Source of the DNA: Tanypteryx hageni
Lineage: Eukaryota; Arthropoda; Insecta; Odonata; Petaluridae
Assembly: GCA_028673005.1 (NCBI GenBank)
Contig: CM054112.1
Coordinates: 27,754,124-27,818,123, forward strand
DNA length: 64,000 nucleotides
Reading direction: 5' to 3'
A program made the position numbers and the translations under genes. This document shows, one piece after another, positions 20,001 to 32,000 of the stretch. The notes under the pieces were generated by a model. That model saw only the letters and a list, made by a program, of their open reading frames with translations, made no database searches and was not told the origin of the DNA. Every line of letters begins with the position of its first letter. Position 1 is the first letter of the stretch.

Positions 20001-23000
20001 TTTCATTAAGAAGTACGCCCGTTTCCGGGAGACCATTGAGAGGACAAGCATGGGAGATTGTGTACAAAGTGGCTACTTTCTTACGGGAAAGCAAATATAT
20101 CGGTCTCAAATACAACAAAGTGGAGAGCAGAAGTACGGCTACTGGAGTCTCTAGTTCCATGAATTTACTTGTGATTTTCCTCACGTATTTGCATTTGGTC
20201 CTTTCAGCTGAGGCTTCCTTTTATTCTCATATAAATGAGATTCAGTCCCTTCAACTGAGCCATCTTATAATCTTAAAAAAGTACCGATTCTGAAAGGTTC
20301 TAAATATGAGAACATTCACGCACAGCACAATGTAACCTCTCGCTAATGGCAAATATTTTTCACTAGTTTAACTCATCATGGCTCCTGTGCCTACGCTTTA
20401 TGCCAGGATTTCTTTCGTTTATTTGTTTATGGCCCCTCGTTTTCAATAGCTAGAATGGCATGTGTTTCAGCCTTTTAGAATTCACAGTTTATTGGTTTAT
20501 CTTTTTGGGTTCAGAGGACATCTGGGATGCAGCGTCGGAACATATTTCAGAAAGTCTTTCTCATTTTATACATATTTCTCCTGGTAATGGTGAATGAATT
20601 CTTTATTAATTGTGGCATTAATTTTATTACTAATGTAATTAAAAAATACTTAACCGATATTTCATGGAATAATATCTGCGTACATTCGCAAAATTATACT
20701 CGTCTGCTTGGACTTAAGAAATTAAAATATGCATATTTATTATAATAAATGATTTGATACTTGTTACAGTCCATTATTCAGCAATCGAAAATACTTTATA
20801 AACACAACAGATAAATAATTTATCAGAAATCATGAAATATTAAACAGAAAATTCCTCGATTATCCCACGTGTGAATTTCGTCAGTTAGGCGTGAGCATCC
20901 ATAAGGTGTGAAGTTATCCGAAGCCGAAAGAGTGGGGGTACTGAGTGAGCTCCCAGCATCCTCCTTTGCTCCGCCCACTTTTGCTAGAAGGGTCTTTTGA
21001 GTCCGGTCGACCTTTAAGTGTGGGATGCACTCCCACAGCCTAATTAATAGGACTGCCAAGGTCATGTAGGGCACATTTAGCTATACAAGTTTTGAAGCAA
21101 TTATTTATGTTTTAGATCATCCTTATTTACTTTCACGAATCAAGTTTACCTAAAATGTCATATTTAACTGTTATCACGCCGCAATATTTTCTGTAAATGT
21201 TGTCAGATACGGACTTAATCATGGCTGGAAATGATACATGATGTGGCCATTCCTAAATGTCTTGGTGAACTAAAATACTTTTTTCCTGAAAAATCTGAAA
21301 AAACCTGGGTGCATCTTAAATGCCAAAAAATATGGTAAGTGCTGATGCAGCTATTCTGTTGAATATTCACAGCATGGATGGCCAACCAATCAGATATATG
21401 CATCTCTTTCAATGTTTCAGCAAATATACAGTAACTAGCTTAAATAGAAAGTATCATATGCTTAATTTGTAGTCGAAATGTATGCCTGTCGAAAGGGGCA
21501 ATATTTTGTAACTAAAGGTTCAGGGGGCAATTGTTGGACAATCCATAATCATCCTATGGAATATATATTATTCATCTTTACATGAAAAATTATTTATTAA
21601 AGTGACACCCTAGCAACATACATTGGTAAATTCTGGCTCTTTCTCAGGCTCTGCTTGGCCATGCCTAATTTGTAGCTTAGGAGTATTGTTTCATTATAGT
21701 CAGTCACCTACAATCAGACCCCAATTTAGCACCCCCACCATATAGTGTCATAACCACATACTGCCCATGAATTGTTGTGACCAGGACTTCATCTTAGATG
21801 TTTTATGCCTTGTTGATTCACCTCTTGCCTACGTGCAATGGGTATCTAAGAGGTAGTGCATAAATAGCCGGATAGTAAGGGAAGAGAGAAACCTGGTGTC
21901 GACTTTTAGCCTGCTCTTAACAAAGAGCACCGAGGGGGTCAACAGCTTAATGTTCCTTCTGAAGGATGGATTTCAGCATGCTCCTCATTTCTCTTTTTCT
22001 CATTAGCTCGTCGCCCTTGTTCCAACATGCACAAATTGGGGCATCCTCAGAAAAAATCCTTAAGGATTCGAACTGGGTGTCGCCTTAGCTGGCTGGGCCA
22101 GTCCATCTTATGATTACATAGAGCAAGCATATACAATGCTTTAGTGCCACCCCTGCTTTACTGCCCATATCAGTGATGGACAAATGGTTGTGCTGAATTG
22201 GGGTTTGATTGTATGCTTCTTATCATCATAGTTATTCTACCTTTTGGAAGATTTTTGGCTCACCTTACCCAGTCTATCCCATCCAAATCCTTTCTCTTCA
22301 TATTTTCACGCCCACCATGTTCTTTTAAGTACATTTAATATTTCTCTTCTCTTCTTACCTCTTTCCTATGATACTCCCTCCTAGGACTTACTTCGCCTCT
22401 TAAAATCTGAACCATCCATTTCTTCTACTTTTTGCAAAATATTGACAGAAGAATCATTTTTTTGCACACCTTTGCTTCCTTGCCCAGGGTGGTTGACCCA
22501 CTCTCCTCACCCTCGCTGTGGCATTGCTTGTTGTCTCATAAATGCCTCCTTTGCTCTAGCTATTCTTGTCTTGATATATTTTGTGCTTCTTCCACTCGGG
22601 GTTAGAATACTACCTAAACAAATAAAATATTCTACCTGTTCCAGCCTTTCCCCCATCCTCTGTTACATTGACCTGTGATTCCCTGCTCTTGGTGAATCTC
22701 ATGACCTTGTTTAATTCCTATTAATTTTCATTCCAAATGCCTTTGCCTTTTCATTTATGGAGCTCTGCCAACCCTTTTATACCTATGCATTGTTGATTTG
22801 AATTTAAGAATGTCTCCTGCACAAGAGAAAATCTCTTTTGATGAAGGCATAGATTTGGCAAAAGCCATTATGATAGAATAAGTGATAAGCTTTTTTATTT
22901 TAAATTATAAAGATAATCACTTATACTGTTGATAGGAATAACGTATTAGCATATTTTCTCCTTTTAATGGCAACCATGTTTAATAGGGGTGATAATGTCT

Positions 23001-26000
23001 GGTTTAGCAGAATTAACTGCATATATTATTTTAATTAATCAGTCTAGATCAGTTGTGCCCAAACTTTTGTAATGACAGGCCATGTCAGTGGTTGCGAATC
23101 CCTTGGAAGTTGCCAATTCTTTGGTGGGCCGGGTTAGAGTTTAAATCGGAAGTTTTTTATACATTCTGAGGTATATAAGTGAAAGTCAAGTCTAAATAAG
23201 GTTTTCATGGGTAACATTTCATAATTTAAAGTTTTATTACCAAAATTTTCAAAAAATGTATAACTTTATGTGTTACATTTTCTGAATTGCTTTTTTGCCA
23301 TCTGTCGCTTCAAATTAATTTTCGTATATTTAATAACTGTATGAATGCTTTCACGTTGCAAATTCCATTTTCCTGTATACAGGAAAAATGTTACTGTAAG
23401 ATTTACAATCAAAAATGTACATTTAAGCATGTGAAATAAAGGTTAGTTTATGTAACATCTAGAGAATGTAAATTTATGACCGACCGATATTAATCCAAGA
23501 ATACTTTAAATCCAAAAATGAATAAGACTCGTTATTAGGACTAAATGGATTAACAGCAACAATTCACCAATTCAAAGTTGATATAAGAAAATGTAGTCAA
23601 CTTAATTGTAAGGTTCAGTCAAAATAAAATTAACTTTTTACCTAACTTCATATGAAAACCTCACATGTTGGTTTAAATAATTCAAAAATGTTATTAATTA
23701 TTATTTTTTAGCTATAGGTTGGCAGCCATAGACCATGGACTCTTTTCGTTTGTAGATTTGGCTCACAATGACTGGCCAGTGGTTCTCATAACCAACCCAA
23801 AGCATGCATTATACATTATGCCCTCTAAGGAACCTGTTGACAGCATTGCTACATCTTCTCACATTAGGTTTGTCATTGAGTATTATAGTCTATATTTTTA
23901 TTTTTATAAGTTTGCAAGCTTATTCCATCTGTTATTGGTAGCAAATCAAGTACATTCCCCAAAATTATTTTCTCCAATGCACTACTAAGTAATACTAATT
24001 TTTTTGGTTTTTATAGGCTTCTGGCATTTTCTCTTTCCCCCTTAACTGCTGTAAAAATCTCCATAGATGAAGATATCTTTGAAGATTGCTCATTAGTTGA
24101 AGGACCATTGTATGTATCTCACTGGGATCCCAAAAAATATTCAGTTGGGCTGCATCAAATAAAAGTTAGTAAATCATGCTTTATGAAAACAAATATTTGA
24201 TAGTCAAGTTCAATCATGTGTTTTTGCCAGGTGTGTTTTGCATGGTATTTTTATTTATATTCATATCCTCACATAAATCTTAGAGCACCGGTGAGATTAA
24301 AGCACACTCACAAGTATTGGTATTGCATGAACTATTGCAGCTGGAGCACTAAGTGGCTATCACTTCACAATTTCTTGGTGTAAGGCATTTCATTCTGGCA
24401 GCTATGCAGTGACATTTCTTTTTCCATTCCTTTCAAGTTATCATAATTTAAAAATTGGAACATCCATGTCCAATAGCAGAGAATGTGTAAATTACGGACT
24501 TCCATTTAGTTTGATGCCAATAACGAAAGCATCCAGCAATTCGTATAAATTAGAAAAGAAAGTGGCAAAAGAGGATCTTGGCATATTAGTTGTTTGCAAG
24601 GTTTGCCAGATATGTTTTCCATGACATGCCAGAGGGTCACATTGTTGCAAAGCTGTTGTATTTTTAGGTGATGTTGGCATTAAATTTATGTTGCTAATAA
24701 TTTTATTTGGTTAGAACGAACCCAATAGCTTCATACTGATTTGTATACCAGATGCACATTTCAGTTACAAAAGAGCCATCCACATTGTTCATCCATCTAT
24801 TATTTGTTCTAAAAAAGAACATCAATGGAAGAAAAATGCGCAAAAAAATATCATGAGGAAACTTTGAATTCTAACATAAATTGAAGATCAGTTTATTATT
24901 ATTATTTATCCATAGAGGCCTCTTTTGTCACAGGAAATCGATGTACAAGTGATACTGCAGCTACAATTGAGGAAGGTGCTCAAAATTCATAACTAATCTA
25001 GAACATTGGCTGAAAGTGCACTTAATGCATAAGACCATTATGTGTTGGGTGTTATCTTTAGTGTATATATGTATTCCATGAAATTAACACTTCATTTTGT
25101 GTGTTAACCAAACTAGATGAAGGAACATCATCTATATATTTTGAACTGTCTTTATTTGAGAGTTTAGACCAAGGGTCAGCAATGTTTTCCTGTTGGGTCA
25201 CTCTTGACCAACATCCAAAATTTGGGATCCTCCATGCATACCGCTCTTAAATTAATTTTATCTCTTGATGGTTTTTAAAAGGGATAATTTTAATGTAAAA
25301 CATCATGAATATCATGCTGGATAATTACAATTCAGAATAAAACTAAATTCTTATAAATATTTAACTTCTGAGCTCTTTTATTACCTTCTTAGTAAAGCAA
25401 AGCCAGTGCAAGCACCTAAAAACAAGTCTCCATAGATAACAGCACAGGGAAAACCAATCTAATTTTCCTGTGAATTTGTGTGGCACCTTTGACTAATATG
25501 CTATAGTTTAGACTATAGGTTATATGTTGTGATAACTTGGGTTTAATAAAAGCATTGTTTAGGAGAAGATTAAGAGGATGTTTAAAAAAATTACTTGGAC
25601 TGATTGTTAACAGTGTTATTTTGAAATGATGAATAATGTAGAAGTTTACTCATGAACAGTAAATTCTCTCGTGTGTTAGAATTAGATGATACTGAGAATT
25701 GGAAGGAAGATGATTTCTTTTTTAATTTTGAATGGAATATTTGGGGTCATGTGACTCCATTTCACTTACTAAATTCCCAGGGATATGTACAGAAAACAAA
25801 GATTGTCAAATATAAATTCTTTGCGAATATGAATGTAAATGAGAAGTGATCTATTTTATTTGTGACTCATTTTTTAATAACCTTTCAGATCATGTTTTCT
25901 CATGTTTGCTTTTCCCTATCATCTTGCCCAATATAGATATTGGCATAATAAAAGTTGTGATCCTGCCATATATTAAATGTACAATTTAATCTATTACTAA

Positions 26001-29000
26001 TAGAATAGAAGCTTGGTATCTCTGTATTTTATATGGGAGTTACGTTTACAAGAAGCAATGCATTGTAATTTTCATTCAAATTTTAAAATTGTTTAGAATC
26101 ATCATAAGAATATAGTACTTGCTCTTTGAACAAGTTTAGCCACCTCTCCAGCCAGTGGCACTGTCAGTCTCTCTACTGTCTTATTTTTGAATTACAAGCA
26201 TTTAAAGACAAGTGTTATTAGTTTTTAATAAATATTGTAATTATTTTAATATACAGTTTATGTCCTTAACTACGTAAAAGCTAAATTTATATAAAAACAA
26301 TTTAAATTCTAAATGTAGGATGATTTGCATTTCATGCCTTTAATTACTATGTGGAACAATAAATATCCTGTGTAATATTGTTTCTATATTGTTAACATAA
26401 CAATGAATAAGTTGTTGACATACTGACATGTTGATTATTCTAAATTTTGACATTTGAGAAGGAGAAAGATCCTGTACTTGACTGAGAATTGAACGCGGGT
26501 CTCCCCGTTTGCCGGATAGGTGCTTTAACCAACTAAGCTATCAAGCCAGCATGATTCTCCATTCTCAGATTGGGGTATTTAGGGTGAAGAAGGGCTAGCA
26601 GAGTAGTAAAACTCCAACACTAAATGTCCTCAAAGAGGCATCACAGAAAAAACCCCTATCCAGTAAATGGGGAAACCCGGGTTCGATTACTAGTCAAGTA
26701 CAGAATTATTTCTCCTTTTCAAATGGCAAAAATTTAATTTCAGATTTATGCAACCACGCGTAACATGTCATTCCAACACCTTTGTTTCTTGTTTATTGAC
26801 TATTCTGATTTGCCTTTAGAGGAAAAACACTTGGTTGTAATTTTGTTTTGATTTGTTTGCATAACAAAAAAATTGTGCTACTATCATTGTATTTAATATT
26901 ACATATATAAAGTTCTTCAAATATAAATACATTAAAATTAATTTAGTCACTTTGGTAAGATTGATTGTTGCACTGTGTCTATTGGGCATGTGAATTGTTT
27001 CAAATGTTTATACGACGAAATTTTTGGATAAAAGTTGTAACAAGACTGAAATGAATGACAATTTTATGAACTATAATTGCCATTCATTTCCGAAAGGGAA
27101 TGAAATCGATGACGATGTGAAATAAGCATGAATATATAAATATCTTTGATTTTCATTTGAGGGTCACAGCATGAATTAAGGACGTGAATGGAAGAACAAA
27201 TGAAAGAATGAAATTTTATTTTATTGATAAAGTTGGTTCTGATATATAACATTATATACCATTGTTTTCTTTGGAAAATAAATAAGGATTTAGTTACTTT
27301 GTTTCTAGTATTTGGAATAAAATTTTTACATTTTAAAGATGCGAATAAATGATTTCAAATAATAATAAGTACAAAAATTTGATTTAAAAGGCAAATAATA
27401 TATTCCTTCCCATCATATTGATGGACTTTTATGCTTGTTTATATCAATTTAAAGTTTTATATTCCTAATATAGGTGTACGTGAAAGATGAGGATGGGCGA
27501 GAGAAAATTATATCCATGCCGTTTTCTTTGGATGGCACCCGCCTCAGTTTCAACTTGCTACCAAGAATTGTTCTTATGTCTGACATAAGCAAAATAGTAA
27601 GCTTCTCTTCAATATTTTTCCTATAAATGTTTATTTGTGCCACAAAATACAGTTCATTGTAATTTAAAGTTTAGCTGATGTTAGAACAATGTTAACACGT
27701 TCAACCCGGCGTGGGTCACCGGTGAGTCACAACTACATCATTCTGTACGGCGGCATGACCCATGCCAGGTTGAACGTGTTAAGGCAACTTCTAGAGGCAA
27801 AGAATGGCCATAGGAGTTACCCTTGTCATTCATTTGAAACAAAACATATCTTTGAATCATAAGTAGTTGTTTTATCATTTTTACATTGCTTTACAAAAAG
27901 GATATGTAGTGATCTCGATGAAGGAGTGGTTGAGAGATTTGTTTGTGGAATTGCTTGTTGTGCTTGAAAATATTCTGCTATTTGAATTTGGTTATATTTT
28001 AAATCATTACTTTATATTTGAATTACCATATTTATCCAAGTACCATCTGCACCTTTTTTTCAAAACTTTTCTTTAGAAAATCAGGGTGCGTGTCTTATTC
28101 GAGGATTTCGTATCAGAGAAAATCTTGTTGTATGATACAGTACTAAATACGACGATGCGGATGAAGATGTATTTTTCATTAAATTATTACTGAACGCATT
28201 GCACTATTTTACCTATTTTTATTATGTATTTTTTTATTTTAGTTACGGTAAACCTTGACTATACACATGTGAACCACGCCTTCCAGTCCGCTGCAGACAC
28301 CTTGGCACTATGCACTTTGCATTCAGCTTTGCTAGTTTCGATAAAACTTATGTCGTTGAATATTCATTGTCATCGTGTATTTTAATACAAATGCATTGAG
28401 AATAATTGTGATAATTTATGATATAGTCATTTATAATTTCAAACTGTGATCGAATAGTCAGTCAAGTTACTATGACATCAAGTTACGCGAAATAGAACAC
28501 ACCGCTACGTAATGTACCTATACGTGCGTGGAATAATTACGCCCCATATTATGTCTTAAAAACAAGTTCTGTGCCTTATAAGGGAGGATTTTTTACTGTG
28601 AGAACATATCTTGGATTATATAATGGAAGTTAATGGGATATTATGGCTCGATTTACAAAATTTCGATTTATGAAATGTTTTTCAAGAACCCTTTCACAAA
28701 TCGGGGTCTCCCTGTACATCGCAACAATATGGGCAACTGCAGAGAGAGGAATATATAATGCAAAAAGATACTTGTGATAATATTATCTCTTATATTTGGG
28801 CTCATTAAATTGATAATTTGATGATATTTGTTTTTTTTTCTAATTTTCCTTCCCAAAAATTTGGGTGCAGGTCTTATTCAGGTGCGGGTGGTACTTGGAT
28901 AAATACGGTATATTTAATGGGTTGTTTGGAAGCAAAAGATGAATAATGCTCATGTTAGAATTTTTAAATATCATCTAAGACAAACTTTTACTTAGATGAA

Positions 29001-32000
29001 ATATTAGTAAAATTCTTATGTAATTCAATACTTCTATAAAATTAATTAATTTTCTTTATTTTTCTGAGTAAAATGTAAAAAAAAAATCAATTGACATGCA
29101 AAGTAGAAGAAGCAAACACAATACATCTATCTATCCCATTTAAGCTCACATTTAATGTAACTTAGATCATATCTGACATTAATGATTGATATTCTATTTG
29201 GGACAAAAAAGTTTGATTTTTGAAGTGTTTTAAAACAAGGTTCCTCCAGACTTTTCACAATATTAAAAATCTGATGTGGCCACCACATGACTTTCTCCAT
29301 ATCTGTAATATTTCTAAAAATTCCAAATAGGTTAGATAATAATAAATATATCAAGAAACTGCGAGAAAATTTTAGACTTTACAAAGAACAGAAATAAACT
29401 CAAACCACAGCCCTCTTATATTGGATATAGACACAAAGCTCCAACAATTAAGAAAAGGAAAAGGAGCGTTACTAAGACGTAACTAAGCATCAATTGTTAC
29501 CAATAGTCGCCGGTAGGTGGCGTGGTGATGGCAGCTAAAAATGTAAGATATCTCTTAAACAATGCATTATATGGAAAAATGTTTCAAACAAAGGTTGTAG
29601 GAAATGATATTTCCTACAACTTTTATTCCAATACATTGTTACATTTATCAAATATTAAAGAAAATATTTCAAAATAACAGATGTGACAAGAGTAAACACC
29701 CACTTCCAGTTGACCGATTTTTACCAAAAACTAATCAGTTCTAGTGACTTTTATGAAAATGTTAAATATAAAATTTTGCATTGATCTGATTAATAGTTTT
29801 TGAGTTAGAGCACCCACAAAAAGCTTCACATACACACACACACACATCATCAAGAAAATGGTCAAAATGTGTTCAGGGGACTTCAAAACATATATTTTTT
29901 TCATGAATACGATACTTTCCCCTATACTACGTATATGGAGAAAGTAATAAACAGTTCCCTGAAATGGAGTGGAATCATGCTGATTTTGTAATTCTCACTG
30001 TGAGTGTGGATAATTTGGCCAAAGTAATAATCTACATCCAGAGTTTCACATATACTTTTGCCACTAAATGTTTTTTTTTCCGCAGTTTCAGTTCCTGTTT
30101 GGAACCATGCTTATTATATGTGTGGTGCCTCTTAGCATTATTAAGTTAATTCATAAACTGGTCAAAGGTAAGTAGATTAATTTATCTTGTGTAAATGTAT
30201 TTACTGCAAAACATACATTTTGTTAATCTTACCATACACTTTTATTAGAGGAAAAACTTCGTAAACCCAGGATTCCTATACGTTTCTTAAATATCTGGTT
30301 CAGAAAATTGTGGATTCTTTCTACTGTTGATCGCATATATTACCCATTGACTTTATATGCACTTTATCTAACTGTGGGTGAGTTTCCATCTCATTGAGAT
30401 TTCATCGAATTTTGCATTTTTTTAAACGTTGCCTTTGTGAAACATAAAAACTAACTTTAATATGGTATGCTTAAATTTTAGGGCCCTGGTCCATTGGGGA
30501 AGTCATAGAGAAACACACTGGTGTGATCTTTGCATGGGGAACAATTATACGAGGAGCCTATCTTCCTGGTTCATTCACTTATGCTTATGGCTTCATTCAG
30601 GTCAGTAGTAATTTCTTTTCTGTTACTTTACCAGTATAATTATAAAATGAAATTGCAGTTTCACAAAGCTGGATTTAGCTATATGTGTATCACTTGAGGC
30701 ATTCTTTTTTTACAGATGTTATCCTATCAACTTCCTCTGACTATGTTTTTGGCCCACTGTGTTGATTACCGGTGAGTATGTTTTGATCAGACATTACTGA
30801 TTAACTGATATTAGAATTCTTTTATTAACATATTTATGCCAGTTGGCATAGTATTATAAGATTGTTTAAAAACATAAATATGAGATATTTTACTTCCTGA
30901 AGAAGTTGTCATTAACTTAATTTACCAGAGAATGGCAGAAAAAAATTCAAGAATAAGCACTTAAAAATAAAAAATTACTTGTGTTTATTCTTGAATTTTT
31001 TTCATTGATTTGTTAAATTTCCTAAATTTAATGAATAACTTAATTTACATCCTAATTTACATTCTAAATGCTAAAAAACACTCACGTTTCTCAAGTAGCC
31101 CTTATAACAGGCATTGCCTATTCTAACCTAACCCTAAAATCCTCATTTAGACTTGATTTTTGCTTAAATGCTACCTTATAATCTCTAAATTCTAATCTAG
31201 CCTGCCAAAGCATTGGCAATTTCCATTGTAGTCCTCAGAAGGATTTGCAACCACCAATTTGGCCTGCTACACAGAAAAGGTTGCTCACCCCTGCCTTATA
31301 ACTTAACTAGCTGAAACCCCTGACTTCGCTCGGGAAAGTTTTAAGTAGCAAACGATTTTTATTATTTTTATTGATATATCACTTTTGATGTCATATTACA
31401 ATAAAACTAATACAATACATTTTGAAATTTAGTTACTTTCGCTGTTGGGTACCCCAAGTTTACCAAACGTTCCTCACTCATTAATTATGCAAGCGATGTT
31501 TACATTAACATTTACTATTTTATGTTTTGTATTGTAAAGTTTTATCATTAATATAATTATGCATTAACATCTTACTTAATATTCACATGGATAGATGCAC
31601 CGAAGCCTTTAAAGCAGCAATAAAATTATATGGATTATATCAATACTATTAGCCAAAACGTAAACATTAAACAACATCTTGGTTACCGAACAAATGTAAG
31701 TAGATGTATCAATTTATGTTGCAAGAAATCTTTCAATGTTGATGGTAAAAGATAACAATGTTCTAATATTCCTTAAAAATCATTTGACTCACTTTAAAAG
31801 TATTCATAGACTATATTTAGGCATGAATTCATTTGTACCCTTTATCTTGGTGTTGGCTATTCTTCCTCTATGGCATGCCATGTCATGGATTTTCCTTGCA
31901 TTAATCTTTACGTGGCTATCTCCCTTTGAAGAGGACAACAATTAAGAAATTTAGCTTTGTTGCTGCCTGGAAAATGTTATTAAATTTTGCTCTTAAAGGA

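Larger units (their letters stand above)
15681..21335. mobile_element. pogo-like DNA transposon serving as host for four other insertions
   Basis: TATTTTTTGGCATATAAGGT at 15684 and the inverse of 21309-21333 (TATTTTTTGGCATTTAAGAT) are matching outer inverted repeats. The + strand at 16110-16400 has degraded but recognisable transposase text in several frames (K-L-Q-V-I-E-Y-A-K-M, L-K-W-P-Q-L-E-E-E-V, I-A-V-S-I-K) like the helix-turn-helix and CENP-B-type regions of pogo/Tigger proteins. The rest of its length is later insertions. Confidence 0.68.
15442..23711 (+). other. TMEM62 intron 4, 8.3 kb of nested transposons
   Basis: From the donor at 15442 to the acceptor at 23711. It contains, in order, a pogo-like host element (15681-21335), a hAT MITE, a Tigger element, a foldback element, a GGTCGACC transposon, a reverse SINE, a LINE remnant and a decayed hAT-like end at 23050-23140 (GTGCCCAAACTTTTGTAATG). 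No alternative exon was recognised. Confidence 0.85.
24165..27473 (+). other. TMEM62 intron 6
   Basis: Contains a hAT MITE (25170-25505) and an inverted SINE pair (26450-26730). Short open frames here (24409-24624, 25652-25849, 27064-27252) show no family resemblance, and none is flanked by splice sites that would keep the TMEM62 frame. Confidence 0.7.
27597..30085 (+). other. TMEM62 intron 7
   Basis: Contains the 83-bp TTAA MITE, a TA-flanked 883-bp element (28026-28908) and a reverse copy of a repeat shared with 46822-47500 (29127-29640). At 29700-29880 is a CTAATCAGTTCTAGTGA/CACACACACA segment of unclassified repeat character. No exon-like signal otherwise. Confidence 0.7.
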
